From: Pseudomonadota bacterium
GTDB lineage: Bacteria; Pseudomonadota; Gammaproteobacteria; Burkholderiales; Burkholderiaceae_C
Reading direction: 5' to 3'
Assembly (NCBI GenBank): GCA_030535425.1
Contig: JAUNHQ010000003.1
Coordinates: 47,669-111,668, forward strand
DNA length: 64,000 nucleotides
The position numbers were made by a program, and so were the translations under genes. The stretch's first letter is position 1, and every line of letters begins with the position of its first letter. Under the pieces are notes generated by a model. The model did not search any database. It saw nothing but the letters and a program-made list of their open reading frames with translations, and was not told where the DNA came from. Positions 44,211 to 54,089 of the stretch are shown here, piece after piece.

Positions 44211-45971
44211 CTACGCCTGCTTATTGACCAACGCGGCCGGCTCATCGCTGGCCAGCACGGTGCGTGCCCAGTCCGCCAGGCGGGCCGTGTCGGCACGCAG
44301 GATTTCCTGCTTGACGTGCAGCACCTGCGAGGGGTGCATGGAAAAGCTGCGCAGGCCCATGCCCAGCAGCAGGCGCGTCATGGCTGCATCGCCCGCCATT
44401 TCGCCGCACACGCACACGGGTTTGCCCTGGCGCCGGCCTTCGGCAATGGTGTCGGCCAGCAGGCGCAGCACGGCCGGGTGAAGCTGGTCGTACAGATGGG
44501 CCACGGATTCGTCGGCACGGTCAATGGCCAGGGTGTACTGGATCAAGTCGTTGGTGCCTACCGAGAGAAAGTCGAAGTGGCGCAGAAAGAACCTGGCCTG
44601 CAACGCGGCGGCGGGCACTTCGATCATGGCGCCCACCCGCACCGGGCCATGCACGGCGCCGCTGGCGTCCAGCTGCGCGCGCGCCTTGTGCAGCAGCCCC
44701 AGGGTCTGGCGGATTTCGCTGGCGTGCGCCAGCATGGGAATGAGCACGTTCACCTGCCCGTGCGCGGCTGCGCGCAGGATGGCGCGCAACTGGGTGAGGA
44801 ACATGGCCGGCTCGGCCAGGCTCCAGCGGATGGCGCGCAGGCCCAGGGCGGGGTTCAGGTGCGCGGCATCGTGGCGCGCGTCGTCCAGCGGCTTGTCGGC
44901 GCCCACGTCCACGGTGCGGATGGTCACGGGCAGACCCTGCATGCCTTCCACGGCGGCGCGGTAGGCCAGGTATTGTTCCTGCTCGTCTGGCAGCTTGCCC
45001 TGGCGGCCCATGAACAGGAATTCCGAACGGAACAGCCCCACGCCTACCGCACCGACCGCCAGTGCGCTGGCGGTGTCGCCGGGCTGCTCGATGTTGGCCA
45101 GCAGCTCCACGCGCTGGCCATCCAGCGTGACGGTGGGCGTGTTTTTCAGCCGCGCCAGGCGGTCGCGCTCCAGCTCGCCCTGGCGCTGCTTGAAGCGGTA
45201 TTCGGCCAGCAGGATGGGCGAGGGATCGACCAGCATCACGCCCGCGTCGCCGTCGATGATGACCCAGTCGTCCTGGCGCACCAGCTGGCTGGCCGAGCGC
45301 GCGCCCACCACGGCCGGGATGTCCATGCTGCGCGCCACGATGGCGGTATGGCTGGTGCGCCCGCCCACGTCGGTGACAAAGCCCGCGAACACGCTGCGCT
45401 TGAATTGCAGCATGTCGGCGGGCGAGAGGTCGTGCGCCACCAGCACCAGCGGCGTGTCGGCGGCGCTGCCCGGCTCTGCCGCATCCGCAGGCGCAGCCGG
45501 TCCCGGCGGCGGCGCGCCCACGGGCAATGCTGCGCCGCGCAGATGGCGCATCACCCGCTCCACCACCTGCTGCAAATCGGCCTTGCGCTCGCGCAGGTAG
45601 GGGTCTTGCATTTCATCAAACTGGCGCACCAGCACTTCCAGCTGGCTGGCCAGCGCCCACTCGGCGTTGTACAGGCGCTCGTCAATCCAGCGCCGGATAT
45701 CCTGGCCCAGGCTGTCGTCTTGCAGCAGCATCAGGTGCACGTCGAGCATGGCGCCCAGCTCGGCCGGGGCATCCTTGGGCATGGTCGCTTGCAGGCGTTG
45801 CAGCTCCTGCACCACCGCGTCGCGCGCCACGCGCAGGCGCCGCGCCTCGCCCGCCGCCTCGTGCGGCTGGATGAAGTAATGCGGCACATCCAGCTGGCTG
45901 GACGCCACCAGCACCGCGCGCCCAATGGCGATGCCGCGCGCCACCGCCAGGCCCTGCACGGTAAAGGTCAT
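44211..45971 (-). CDS. ptsI: Phosphoenolpyruvate-protein phosphotransferase (Enzyme I)
   Basis: A 586-residue EI with the phosphorylated His208 in GGRTSHTAIVAR, the TIM-barrel PEP domain (FRSEFLFMGR, VGTNDLIQYTLAIDR) and the C-terminal Cys in PVCVCGEMAGD. An Ala/Pro-rich insert near residues 150-172 widens the linker before the His domain. It passes phosphate from PEP to HPr. Its start is 4 bp after the ptsH stop, so the genes are translationally linked. Confidence 0.96.
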   Translation of the reverse strand: MTFTVQGLAVARGIAIGRAVLVASSQLDVPHYFIQPHEAAGEARRLRVARDAVVQELQRLQATMPKDAPAELGAMLDVHLMLLQDDSLGQDIRRWIDERLYNAEWALASQLEVLVRQFDEMQDPYLRERKADLQQVVERVMRHLRGAALPVGAPPPGPAAPADAAEPGSAADTPLVLVAHDLSPADMLQFKRSVFAGFVTDVGGRTSHTAIVARSMDIPAVVGARSASQLVRQDDWVIIDGDAGVMLVDPSPILLAEYRFKQRQGELERDRLARLKNTPTVTLDGQRVELLANIEQPGDTASALAVGAVGVGLFRSEFLFMGRQGKLPDEQEQYLAYRAAVEGMQGLPVTIRTVDVGADKPLDDARHDAAHLNPALGLRAIRWSLAEPAMFLTQLRAILRAAAHGQVNVLIPMLAHASEIRQTLGLLHKARAQLDASGAVHGPVRVGAMIEVPAAALQARFFLRHFDFLSVGTNDLIQYTLAIDRADESVAHLYDQLHPAVLRLLADTIAEGRRQGKPVCVCGEMAGDAAMTRLLLGMGLRSFSMHPSQVLHVKQEILRADTARLADWARTVLASDEPAALVNKQA

Positions 45972-45975
45972 GCCG

Positions 45976-46245
45976 CTACTCGCCTTCGCCAAACTTGTCG
46001 TTGATCAGCGCCACCAGCGCGTCCATGGCCTCTTGCTCCTGCGGGCCATCGGTTTCCAGCGTGACGGTGCTGCCAATGCCTGCGGCCAGCATCATCACGC
46101 CCATGATGCTCTTGGCATTCACGCGCCGCCCGCCCTTGCTCATCCACACCTCGCACGGGTAGCTGCCCGCCAGCTTGGTGAGCTTGGCCGAGGCGCGCGC
46201 GTGCAGGCCCAGCTTGTTGCAGATGGTGATGTCGGTTTGGATCAT
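45976..46245 (-). CDS. ptsH: HPr phosphocarrier protein
   Basis: The 89-residue HPr has His15 in NKLGLHARASAKL and Ser46 in VNAKSIMGVMMLAAG, with the usual C-terminal acidic helix. It accepts phosphate from EI and gives it to EIIA. The start overlaps the EIIA stop (ATGA at 46242-46245). Confidence 0.96.
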   Translation of the reverse strand: MIQTDITICNKLGLHARASAKLTKLAGSYPCEVWMSKGGRRVNAKSIMGVMMLAAGIGSTVTLETDGPQEQEAMDALVALINDKFGEGE

Positions 46246-46655
46246 GCAGGGTTCTCGGTGGCAGAAGGGTCGATCGGCACGGGCACGACGGCCTGGCTGC
46301 CGCCGGCCAAGGCGCGCTCGGCCATTTGCGCCAGCGGCTCGTGCCGGTAGCTCAGCGCGCGCAGCACCATGGGCAGGTTGGCGCCGGCCAGCAAACGGGT
46401 GCGCTGGCCGTCGGCCAGGCGCTGCGCCACGTTGCACGGGGTGGCGCCCAGCATGTCGGCCAGCAGCAGCACCCCGGCATCGGCGGGCAGCTGCGCCAGC
46501 GCCGCCTGGGCGTGGGCCAGGCTTTGCTCGGGCGAGGCGTGCGCCTGCACGTCCACGGCCGCCACGCTGTCGGCCAGGTCGGGAAACACGTGCAGCGCCC
46601 CCTGGCGCAAAGCCTGGGCCAAGGGGGCGTGGGCAATGATGAGGACGGCGTTCAT
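46242..46655 (-). CDS. Mannose-family PTS EIIA
   Basis: A 137-residue EIIA of the mannose/fructose family with the phosphorylated His9 in VLIIAHAPLAQAL, LLADMLGATPCNVAQRL and LPMVLRALSYR. No EIIB or EIIC gene is adjacent, so this EIIA-HPr-EI cassette is probably regulatory rather than a sugar transporter, as known for many betaproteobacteria. First gene of the three-gene operon. Confidence 0.92.
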   Translation of the reverse strand: MNAVLIIAHAPLAQALRQGALHVFPDLADSVAAVDVQAHASPEQSLAHAQAALAQLPADAGVLLLADMLGATPCNVAQRLADGQRTRLLAGANLPMVLRALSYRHEPLAQMAERALAGGSQAVVPVPIDPSATENPA

Positions 46656-46667
46656 GACGGGTGCCGA

Positions 46668-47990
46668 TTATCGGCCCCGCCCGTGCGCGCGGCATGGGCG
46701 CACGTAATGCGCCCAACAGGCCAGGCTGATGAGGCCAAACACCCCCAGCGCCGCGCGCAGCGCATCCGCTGGCGCCAGGCCCAGGGCTTCAACGGCATCT
46801 GCCCCCAGGCCAATGCCCCACTGCACCGCGAAGATGCCCGCAAAGATGACCAGGTTGAACGCCGACAGCGCCCGCCCCGCCAGCGCCGGCGCAAAGGCCA
46901 TGCCCACCACGGGCTGCACCTGCGCCGACGGGGTGCTGAGCACGCAATACAGCATCAGCAGCACGGCGCTGCCCGCCCCCCAGGCGCTGCCGCCGGCCAC
47001 CAGCGCAGCCAGCGCCACGTAGCTCAGCGGCTGTATGCGCGCCACCAGCTGCTCGATGCGCACGCCGCGCGCGGCCAGGCGCGGCAGCAGCAGGCCCCAG
47101 CCCCAAAAAGCCAGCAGCATGCCCAGGTTGATGACAAACAGCCCCGCCGCCGCCTGCGCCGGTGTGTGGCCCGCCACGCGCGTCAGCCACGGCCCGGCCC
47201 ACAGCGACTGAATGGCCACCATGCCGCCAAAGCTGATGGCGCCCAGCGGCGCGGCACGGCGGAAAACGGCGTGGCGCCAGATGTGGGCATAGCCTGCCTG
47301 ATCCGATTTTTCTTCTGGCTTTTTCAGGCCATTTGCGCTGGATGGGTGGGCACTTTTAGCTATTAAATCAGTAGCATTCATCTGCCAGCGCGGCACCACC
47401 ACGGCTATCACCGCCATGGCCAGCAGCACCAGGGTGGCCAGCCCCCAGAACAGCGCGCGCCAGCCCAGCACGGGCAGCAGCCACTGCACGGGCAGGGTGG
47501 AGGCCAGCATGCCCAGCGAGCCGGTCATCAGCATCCAGGCGTTGGCGCGCAGCTGCATGGCGGGGCTGAACCAGCGGCGGTAGCCCGTCAGCGGCGCCAT
47601 CAAGCAGGCGGCCACGCCCACGCCCATGAGCACGCGCGCGGCCATCAGCCAGGCAAAGCCGCTGGCCTGCGCAAACACCACGCAGCCGGCCACGGCCACC
47701 GTCAGCAGCGCCAGAATGACGCGCTTGGGGCCATGCCGGTCCAGCCACGCGCCCAGCGGCAATTGCACGGCCGAAAAGCCTAGAAAGTAGCCCCCCGCCA
47801 GCAGGCCCAGATCGCGCGCTTGCAGGGCAAAGGTGTCGGTCAGCACGGGCGAGAGCGTGGCCGTGACCGCGCGCAGCAGCGCCGACAGGAAATACGCCCC
47901 GGCAAAGGCCAGGAACACGGCCACTGCCAGGCGGCGCGGCAGCACCTCGGCGCTGGCGTGGTCTGCCGCAGCGGGCGGGCCCTGGGTCAT
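46668..47990 (-). CDS. MFS transporter
   Basis: A 440-residue major facilitator with twelve predicted helices. Helix 2-3 loop reads LPLGAWLDRHGPKRVI, a variant of the MFS motif A. The central loop between helices 6 and 7 (residues ~203-225, ATDLIAKSAHPSSANGLKKP) is encoded by a copy of the dispersed repeat and would lie in the cytoplasm. The substrate is unknown. ATG 47990 gives MTQGPPAAADHAS; the open frame upstream overlaps the next gene in another phase. Confidence 0.9.
   Translation of the reverse strand: MTQGPPAAADHASAEVLPRRLAVAVFLAFAGAYFLSALLRAVTATLSPVLTDTFALQARDLGLLAGGYFLGFSAVQLPLGAWLDRHGPKRVILALLTVAVAGCVVFAQASGFAWLMAARVLMGVGVAACLMAPLTGYRRWFSPAMQLRANAWMLMTGSLGMLASTLPVQWLLPVLGWRALFWGLATLVLLAMAVIAVVVPRWQMNATDLIAKSAHPSSANGLKKPEEKSDQAGYAHIWRHAVFRRAAPLGAISFGGMVAIQSLWAGPWLTRVAGHTPAQAAAGLFVINLGMLLAFWGWGLLLPRLAARGVRIEQLVARIQPLSYVALAALVAGGSAWGAGSAVLLMLYCVLSTPSAQVQPVVGMAFAPALAGRALSAFNLVIFAGIFAVQWGIGLGADAVEALGLAPADALRAALGVFGLISLACWAHYVRPCRAHGRGR
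47320..47383 (+). repeat. Dispersed repeat copy 12, inside the MFS gene
   Basis: TTTTTCAGGCCATTTGCGC, then GCACTTTTAGCTATTAAATC and AGTAGCATTCAT, close to copy 3. It is antisense to the MFS gene and keeps its frame open, encoding the loop at residues 203-225. Confidence 0.72.
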
Positions 47991-48015
47991 GCCTTGGCTC
48001 CTTTGCTTCAAGCTT

Positions 48016-48588
48016 TCAGGGCCAGCGCAAGCCCTGGAAAAACGCCTCGGCCACGTCCGGGCGCGGCGCGGGCGCGTACACCACGGCATGCAGCACGTCC
48101 ACCGCCTCGGTGCCGGGCACGGCGCGCGCCGTCCACACGGCCTGCGCGGCCACGGCCCGGCCCTGGGCGTCTGCGCCTTGGGCCGCCACGCGCTGCGCGT
48201 GCGCCAGCGCCAGCGCGCCCGCCGGCACGAAAGGCTGGCGCTGCACCGGGCCTGCGGCCCGCATGTTGGCCAGCGTGGCCTGCTGCCAGCCGGCCAGCAG
48301 CGCATCCGGCGCACGGCGGGCGGGCAGCCGCACCGCCATCAGGGCAAAGGTGGCGCCATCGGCATCGCAGCCGGCCATGTGCAAATCGGTCGGCTCGCCG
48401 CCCAGGGGCACGGTGCGCGTGGCGCGGTCAGGCTGGCAGGGCAGCAAGGCCGCCGCGCCGGTGGGCGGCAGCGCCACTTCGCGCCAGTTGAGCGCAGGCG
48501 CACAGCCAGCGGCCAGCAGCGCCAGCAGCGCCAGCACGCCGCCAGCCAGCATTCCCGTCATGACTTGCCACATCCGCATGCGGGTCAT
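48016..48588 (-). CDS. Hypothetical lipoprotein
   Basis: A 190-residue protein with a signal peptide and lipobox (LLALLAAGCAP) after a short charged N-terminus (MTRMRMWQ). The rest is a soluble domain with GATFALMAVRLPARRAP and DVLHAVVYAPAPRPDVAEAF, which I cannot place in a family. It is probably anchored to a membrane facing the periplasm. 25 bp upstream of the MFS gene on the same strand, so co-transcription is likely. The in-frame upstream extension to 48762 is not signal-like. Confidence 0.72.
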   Translation of the reverse strand: MTRMRMWQVMTGMLAGGVLALLALLAAGCAPALNWREVALPPTGAAALLPCQPDRATRTVPLGGEPTDLHMAGCDADGATFALMAVRLPARRAPDALLAGWQQATLANMRAAGPVQRQPFVPAGALALAHAQRVAAQGADAQGRAVAAQAVWTARAVPGTEAVDVLHAVVYAPAPRPDVAEAFFQGLRWP

Positions 48589-48767
48589 TATCTGGCGCGC
48601 GCCAGCGCCGGGCCGCAGTGGCCCGATGCCCTTGCGCTGCGTCAAGGCAAACGCGCTGGCGCTGCCTACACTGCTTTTCGCGCATTCAGCCGCCCCACGC
48701 AATGCGCCCGCCTCAGAGGCACCGGCATGGGCCAGCGCCAGGCGGCTGGGCACAAGGAGCATCCGCC

Positions 48768-49973
48768 ATGAAACTGTCCGTCTTGAGCTTGGCCGCCGCC
48801 CTGGCCGCCACCCCCGCCCTGGCCTGGGAAGTGACCCTGCTGGACACCACCCAGCCCATGACCGAGCGGCGCATCACCAGCGCAGAGCTGGGCATCCAGA
48901 CCGTCAAGCCGTTCACGGTGACCACGCGCTTGCTGCACGGCGGGCGGCAAGAAGGTGTGAGCCTGGTGGAAATCGACACCGGCGCCATGGTCATCACCGT
49001 GGTGCCCACGCGCGGCATGAACGTGCTCAAAGCCGTGGCCGGCGATGTGCGGCTGGGCTGGGATTCGCCCGTGAAGGAAGTGGTCAACCCCGCTTTCATT
49101 GAGCTCAATGGCCGCAACGGCCTGGGCTGGCTGGAAGGCTTTAACGAGCTGGTCACGCGCTGCGGCTTTGAATGGGTGGGCCACCCCGGCACCGACACCA
49201 ACGGCGACATGCTTACCCTGCACGGGCTGGCGTCCAACATTCCCGCCTCCAAGGTGGTGCTGAGCATTGACGACAAGCCGCCGCACACCATTCGCTTGAA
49301 AGGCGTGCTGCGCGAGCAGGCGTTCAAGAAAGTGGACTTTCTGGTGGACACCGAGCTGCGCACCACCCCCGGCGCTACCGCCTTTACCGTGCACGACCGC
49401 CTGACCAACCAGGGCGACTACGCCAAGGAATACCAGGCGCTGTACCACACCAACTTTGGCCCGCCGCTGCTGGAAGAAGGCGCGCGCTTTGCCGCACCCG
49501 TGCGCGAGGTCTCGCCCTTTAACGACTACGCCAAGAAAGACCTGGCCACCTGGCAGACCTACCGCGGCCCCACGCGCGACTATGACGAGATGGTCTACAA
49601 CGTCTTTCCCTACGGCGACGCGCAGGGCAACACCCTGGCGGTGCTGCACACGGCCAACGGCGGCAAAGGCATCAGCATGGCCTACAACGTCAATCAGCTG
49701 CCCGCCTTCTCGCTGTGGAAGAACACCGACACCAACGGCCAGGGCTACGTCACCGGGCTGGAGCCGGGCACCAGCTTTTCCTACAACCGCCGCTACCAGC
49801 GCGACCTGAAGCTGGTGCCCACCATCGGCCCGAAGGAAACGCGCGACTTTGAAATCACCTACACCTTGCTGGACAGCAAGGCCAAGGTGGACGAGGCGCT
49901 GGGGCGCGTTCACACCATTTTGGCCGGGCGCCCCACCAGCGTGCGGCAAGAGCCGCTGGTCAAGCTTCCCTGA
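48768..49973 (+). CDS. DUF4432 / aldose 1-epimerase-like periplasmic protein
   Basis: A 401-residue protein with a signal peptide (MKLSVLSLAAALAATPALA) and a galactose-mutarotase-like beta sandwich of the DUF4432 type: VVPTRGMNVLKAVAGDVRLG, FNELVTRCGFEWVGHPG, LHGLASNIPASKV and YHTNFGPPLLEEGARF. It probably binds or epimerises a sugar or glycan in the periplasm; the substrate is unknown. GGAGC precedes the start. A strong terminator follows. Confidence 0.87.
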   Translation: MKLSVLSLAAALAATPALAWEVTLLDTTQPMTERRITSAELGIQTVKPFTVTTRLLHGGRQEGVSLVEIDTGAMVITVVPTRGMNVLKAVAGDVRLGWDSPVKEVVNPAFIELNGRNGLGWLEGFNELVTRCGFEWVGHPGTDTNGDMLTLHGLASNIPASKVVLSIDDKPPHTIRLKGVLREQAFKKVDFLVDTELRTTPGATAFTVHDRLTNQGDYAKEYQALYHTNFGPPLLEEGARFAAPVREVSPFNDYAKKDLATWQTYRGPTRDYDEMVYNVFPYGDAQGNTLAVLHTANGGKGISMAYNVNQLPAFSLWKNTDTNGQGYVTGLEPGTSFSYNRRYQRDLKLVPTIGPKETRDFEITYTLLDSKAKVDEALGRVHTILAGRPTSVRQEPLVKLP

Positions 49974-49989
49974 AGGGGTTTGCACCAAC

Positions 49990-50020
49990 AAAAAGGCGCC
50001 CCACATAGGCGCCTTTTTTT
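49990..50020. terminator. Bidirectional intrinsic terminator
   Basis: AAAAAGGCGCC-CCACATA-GGCGCCTTTTTTT: a 6-bp GC stem extended by A-T pairs, with T-runs on both strands. It ends the DUF4432 gene on the plus strand and the ABC permease gene on the minus strand. Confidence 0.9.
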
Positions 50021-50051
50021 GGCTGGCGGCGCGACGGCAGAGGTTGTGCGT

Positions 50052-50852
50052 CTACAGGGCAGCCCAGCCAAACAGGCGGCGGTTGGCCGCTTTGAAGCTG
50101 AAGTCGGACACCAGGCCAATGACGCCGATGGTGATGATGCCGAAGATGATCTGCCCGGTGTTGAGCAGCGCCTGGCTGTCCACGATCATGTGGCCAATAC
50201 CGCTGGATGAGCCGATCAGCTCGGCCACGATGACGTAAGTCCACGCCCAGCCCAGCACCAGACGCAGGGTTTCGGCCATTTGCGGCGCCGCGCCGGGAAT
50301 GAGCACGCGGCGCACCACGCTGGTGCCGCTGGCACCCAGGGTGTAGGCCGCCTCCACCAAATCTTTGCGTGCGCTGCCCACGGTGACAGCCACCATGAGC
50401 ACGATCTGAAAGAACGAGCCGATAAAGATGACCAGCAGTTTTTGCAGCTCGCCAATGCCCGCCCACAGAATGAGCAGCGGAATAAAGGCCGAGGCTGGCA
50501 GGTAGCGGCAAAAGCTGATGAACGGCTCCAGGAACGCTTCCACCGGCTTGTACGCACCCATGGCAATGCCCAGGGGCACGCCAATGGTCGCCGCCAGGGC
50601 AAAGCCGCCCAGCACGCGCCAGACGGTCATGCCGATGTCCTTGAGAAAGCCGAACTCCGTGAACAGGGCCACGCCTTCCTTGAGCATCGTCACCGGGCTG
50701 GCCAGGAACGTAGGCGAGACATGGCCGCCCAGGGTGAAAAAAGCCCAGACGGCAAAGAACAGCACGAAAAAGGCCAGCCCGAGCGTCACGCGGGCACGGG
50801 CGGACACGGGCGCCAGCGGGCGAAGCCCGCGTCGGGAGGCAGAAGGGTTCAT
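50052..50852 (-). CDS. ABC transporter permease (SsuC/TauC-like)
   Basis: A 266-residue inner-membrane permease with six helices and the EAA loop AAYTLGASGTSVVRRVLIPG that contacts the ATPase. The family imports nitrate, taurine, sulfonates or pyrimidine precursors. It follows its binding protein by 72 bp on the minus strand. No ATPase gene is next to it. Confidence 0.9.
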   Translation of the reverse strand: MNPSASRRGLRPLAPVSARARVTLGLAFFVLFFAVWAFFTLGGHVSPTFLASPVTMLKEGVALFTEFGFLKDIGMTVWRVLGGFALAATIGVPLGIAMGAYKPVEAFLEPFISFCRYLPASAFIPLLILWAGIGELQKLLVIFIGSFFQIVLMVAVTVGSARKDLVEAAYTLGASGTSVVRRVLIPGAAPQMAETLRLVLGWAWTYVIVAELIGSSSGIGHMIVDSQALLNTGQIIFGIITIGVIGLVSDFSFKAANRRLFGWAAL

Positions 50853-50924
50853 CTGGCGCTTGTGGGGCAGCGTGGCTGGCGCGCGCGGGCCACCCCTTGG
50901 CGGCCCGGCGAAAGCGGCAGGCGC

Positions 50925-51878
50925 TTACTGGATGAAGCGCGTGTCCACCATGGGGCCGAAGTCTTCGGGCATCTTGCGGATCACACCCGACTCCAGCAAG
51001 ATGGCTGCGGCCTGCTTCATGAAGCCCTGGATTTCACCTGCGAAGAACTTGCGGTTTTCCTCGCGGTCCGACCAGCGCAGCAGCGCGGCCGACTCGGCAA
51101 ACTGCGCGCCCGTTTGCTTGACGGCCGCCCCCATGATCTCGTAAGACTTGGCAGGCTCGGCCTTGATCATGTCGAGCGCCTCAAAGAAAGCGTTGGTCAG
51201 CCCTTGCGCGGCTTTCGGATTGGCTTGCAGCCACTTGGGCGAGCAGCCGAAGGTGTCGATCACGGAGGGGTATTCCACCGTGGTCGCCAGCACCTTGCCC
51301 GACGAGGGGTTGGCGCGGATGGTGGACAGATAAGGCTCGTAGCTGACGGCGGCATCGTTGCGGCCCGATACGAAGGCTTGTGCGGCGGGCTGCGGCTCCA
51401 GCGCCACGGTGTTGACATCCTTGAGGCTGATGCCGTTCTTGTTCAGCATCCAGGCCAGGAAGAAGTGCGGCGTGGTGCCGGGCGCGCTGACGGCGATGGT
51501 CTTGCCTTTCAGCCCCGCAAAGTCCTTGATGTCGCCGCGCACCGCAATGCCGTCGGCACCGTGGGACTTGTCGATGAGAAAGATTTGCGTGATGGGCACA
51601 CCGTTGACGGTCCAGGACACATGCGACTGCACCGCCGTGGCCGCGCACTGAATGGCGCCGGAGGCCAGGGCCAGATGGCGGTCCTTCTGCGGAATCATCT
51701 TGATTTCCACGTCCAGGCCATGCTTTTTGAACAGGCCCGTTTTCTCTGCCAGCGTCAGCGGGCCATAGCCTGTCCAGCCTGACATGCCGATGGTCAGCTT
51801 GGTTTGCGCATGCGCAGCGCCAGCGGCAGCCAGCAGGCCGGCAGCAAGAAAAGTCAGGGGTTTGAGCAAGCGCTTCAT
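50925..51878 (-). CDS. ABC transporter substrate-binding protein (SsuA/NMT1-like)
   Basis: A 317-residue periplasmic protein: a signal peptide ([21 protein letters not shown]), then [40 protein letters not shown] and [20 protein letters not shown], the layout of NMT1/SsuA/TauA-type proteins. The ligand cannot be determined. ATG 51878 follows GAGTGCCTGCC. It precedes the permease gene on the same strand. It is divergent from recQ. Confidence 0.9.
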   Translation of the reverse strand: MKRLLKPLTFLAAGLLAAAGAAHAQTKLTIGMSGWTGYGPLTLAEKTGLFKKHGLDVEIKMIPQKDRHLALASGAIQCAATAVQSHVSWTVNGVPITQIFLIDKSHGADGIAVRGDIKDFAGLKGKTIAVSAPGTTPHFFLAWMLNKNGISLKDVNTVALEPQPAAQAFVSGRNDAAVSYEPYLSTIRANPSSGKVLATTVEYPSVIDTFGCSPKWLQANPKAAQGLTNAFFEALDMIKAEPAKSYEIMGAAVKQTGAQFAESAALLRWSDREENRKFFAGEIQGFMKQAAAILLESGVIRKMPEDFGPMVDTRFIQ

Positions 51879-52026
51879 CGGCAGGCACTCCATCGCAGAG
51901 AGATCCAGGTTTCGGTCAGGGGAAAACGAGGTGGCGCGCGGGCCTGGCCCGCGCAAAGCCGCTGATTCTAGGCCAGAGGTTTCGCCCACAATCGGCGGGT
52001 TTGCCCTTGCTGCCTGCTTGCCAACC

Positions 52027-53970
52027 GTGACCAACCCCTCTTTTGCCGACCAGCCCGCCGCCATCTTGCGCGAGGTGTTTGGCTACGACAGTTTTCGCGG
52101 CCAGCAGGCGCAGATCGTGGCGCATGTCACAGGCGGCGGCGATGCCCTGGTGCTCATGCCCACGGGCGGGGGCAAGTCGCTGTGCTATCAGGTGCCGGCC
52201 ATTGCGCGCCAGCGCGCCGGGCGCGGGGTGACGCTGGTGATTTCGCCCCTGATCGCGCTGATGCACGACCAAGTGGGCGCGCTGCACGAGGCAGGGGTGG
52301 CGGCGGCCTTTCTCAATTCCACCCAGGACTGGGCGCAAACGCAAGGTGTGGAGCGCCAGCTGCTCAGTGGCGAGCTGACCTTGCTGTACGCCGCGCCCGA
52401 GCGCGTGGCCACGCCGCGCTTTCTGGGCCTGCTGGATACGCTGCACGCGCGGGGGCTGCTGAGCCTGTTTGCCATTGACGAGGCGCACTGCGTGAGCCAG
52501 TGGGGGCACGACTTTCGCCCCGAATACCGGCAGCTGACGGTGCTGCACGAGCGCTGGCCCAGCGTGCCGCGCATCGCCCTGACGGCCACGGCCGATGCGA
52601 TCACGCGCGCCGACATCGTGGAGCGGCTGCAGCTGCAAGACGCGCAGCAATTCGTCAGCAGCTTTGACCGCCCCAACATCAGCTACACCATCGTGGAGAA
52701 GAAAGACGCCACGCGCCAGCTGCTGCAGTTCATTGAAAACGAGCACGCTGGCGAAGCAGGCATCGTCTATTGCCAGTCGCGCCGCCGCGTGGAAGAGCTG
52801 GCGCAGACCTTGTGCGCGCACGGCATCGACGCCCTGCCCTACCACGCCGGGCTGGACGCGGCCACGCGCCAGCACAACCAAGACCGCTTCTTGCGCGAAG
52901 ACGGCCTGGTGATGTGCGCCACCATTGCCTTTGGCATGGGCATCGACAAGCCCGACGTGCGCTTTGTGGCCCACGTGGACATGCCCAAGAACATCGAAGG
53001 CTATTACCAGGAAACCGGCCGCGCCGGGCGCGACGGCCTGCCCTCGCAAGCCTGGATGGCCTACGGCCTGCAAGACGTGGTGAACCAGCGCCGCATGATC
53101 GACGAAAGCCCGGCGGAAGACGGCTTCAAGCAAGTCATGGTGGGCAAGCTCGACGCCCTGCTGGCCCTGGCCGAGGCCACCGACTGCCGCCGCGCGCGCC
53201 TGCTGGCCTACTTTGGCGAGGCCATGGCCTCGCGCCCCCGCCCCCAGGCCCACGCTGGCGAGGCGGCCAGCGGCCCCTACTGCGGCAATTGCGACAACTG
53301 CCTGCACCCACCCGCCACCTGGGACGCCACCGACGCCGCGCGCAAGCTGCTGTCGGCCATCTACCGCGCGCGGCAGGCCAGCGGCATTGGCTTTGGCGCG
53401 GGGCACGTCATGGACATCGTGCGCGGCAAGGCCACGGACAAGATGGCGCAGTTTGGCCACGACCGCCTGCCCACCTTTGGCGTGGGCGCCAGCTACACCG
53501 AGCCGCAGCTGCGCAGCGTGCTGCGCCAGCTCATCGCCCTGGGCGCGCTGCACGTGGACGCGCAGGCCTACAACACCCTGGTGCTGCTGGACGCGGCCCG
53601 CCCCATCCTCAAGGGCGAGCAAGCCGTGCGCTTGCGCGCCGACACCCGCGCTGCCACCGCCGCCGCCAAAGGCCGCCAGCGGGCAGACCGCGCTACGCGC
53701 GGCACCCGCGCCGGCCAAGCCAGCCCCGCCGCCGCCGAGCTGGATGCCGCCGCCCAGCAGCGCTTTGCCGCGCTCAAGGCCTGGCGGGCCGAAGTGGCGC
53801 GCGCGCACAACCTGCCGGCCTACGTCATCTTTCACGACACGACCTTGGCCGCCATTGCCGAGCGCGCCCCGCAAACGCTGGAAGACTTGCAGGACATCAG
53901 CGGCGTCGGCGCCACCAAACTGGAACGCTACGGCCAGGAAGTGCTTCGCGCGGCGGCGGCCACGCCCTGA
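52027..53970 (+). CDS. recQ: ATP-dependent DNA helicase RecQ
   Basis: A 647-residue RecQ: Walker [13 protein letters not shown] (~44-52), DEAH box in [18 protein letters not shown] (~150), the RQC zinc Cys in YCGNCDNC, winged-helix segment, and a C-terminal HRDC ([20 protein letters not shown], then [13 protein letters not shown], to the end). It unwinds DNA in recombination and replication restart. I chose GTG 52027 ([14 protein letters not shown]); upstream in-frame residues are antisense to the binding-protein signal peptide and not conserved. Confidence 0.95.
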   Translation: MTNPSFADQPAAILREVFGYDSFRGQQAQIVAHVTGGGDALVLMPTGGGKSLCYQVPAIARQRAGRGVTLVISPLIALMHDQVGALHEAGVAAAFLNSTQDWAQTQGVERQLLSGELTLLYAAPERVATPRFLGLLDTLHARGLLSLFAIDEAHCVSQWGHDFRPEYRQLTVLHERWPSVPRIALTATADAITRADIVERLQLQDAQQFVSSFDRPNISYTIVEKKDATRQLLQFIENEHAGEAGIVYCQSRRRVEELAQTLCAHGIDALPYHAGLDAATRQHNQDRFLREDGLVMCATIAFGMGIDKPDVRFVAHVDMPKNIEGYYQETGRAGRDGLPSQAWMAYGLQDVVNQRRMIDESPAEDGFKQVMVGKLDALLALAEATDCRRARLLAYFGEAMASRPRPQAHAGEAASGPYCGNCDNCLHPPATWDATDAARKLLSAIYRARQASGIGFGAGHVMDIVRGKATDKMAQFGHDRLPTFGVGASYTEPQLRSVLRQLIALGALHVDAQAYNTLVLLDAARPILKGEQAVRLRADTRAATAAAKGRQRADRATRGTRAGQASPAAAELDAAAQQRFAALKAWRAEVARAHNLPAYVIFHDTTLAAIAERAPQTLEDLQDISGVGATKLERYGQEVLRAAAATP

Positions 53971-54089
53971 AAGGGCGCTTGCCCTTGCGGCCAGCGCCCC
54001 TGGCTGGCTGCTTTCGTTACGATTTTTTCGATTTCCTTCAGGGTGCCGCCGTTAGGATTGCCGACTGTTTTTCCAGGAGATACAAAGAC

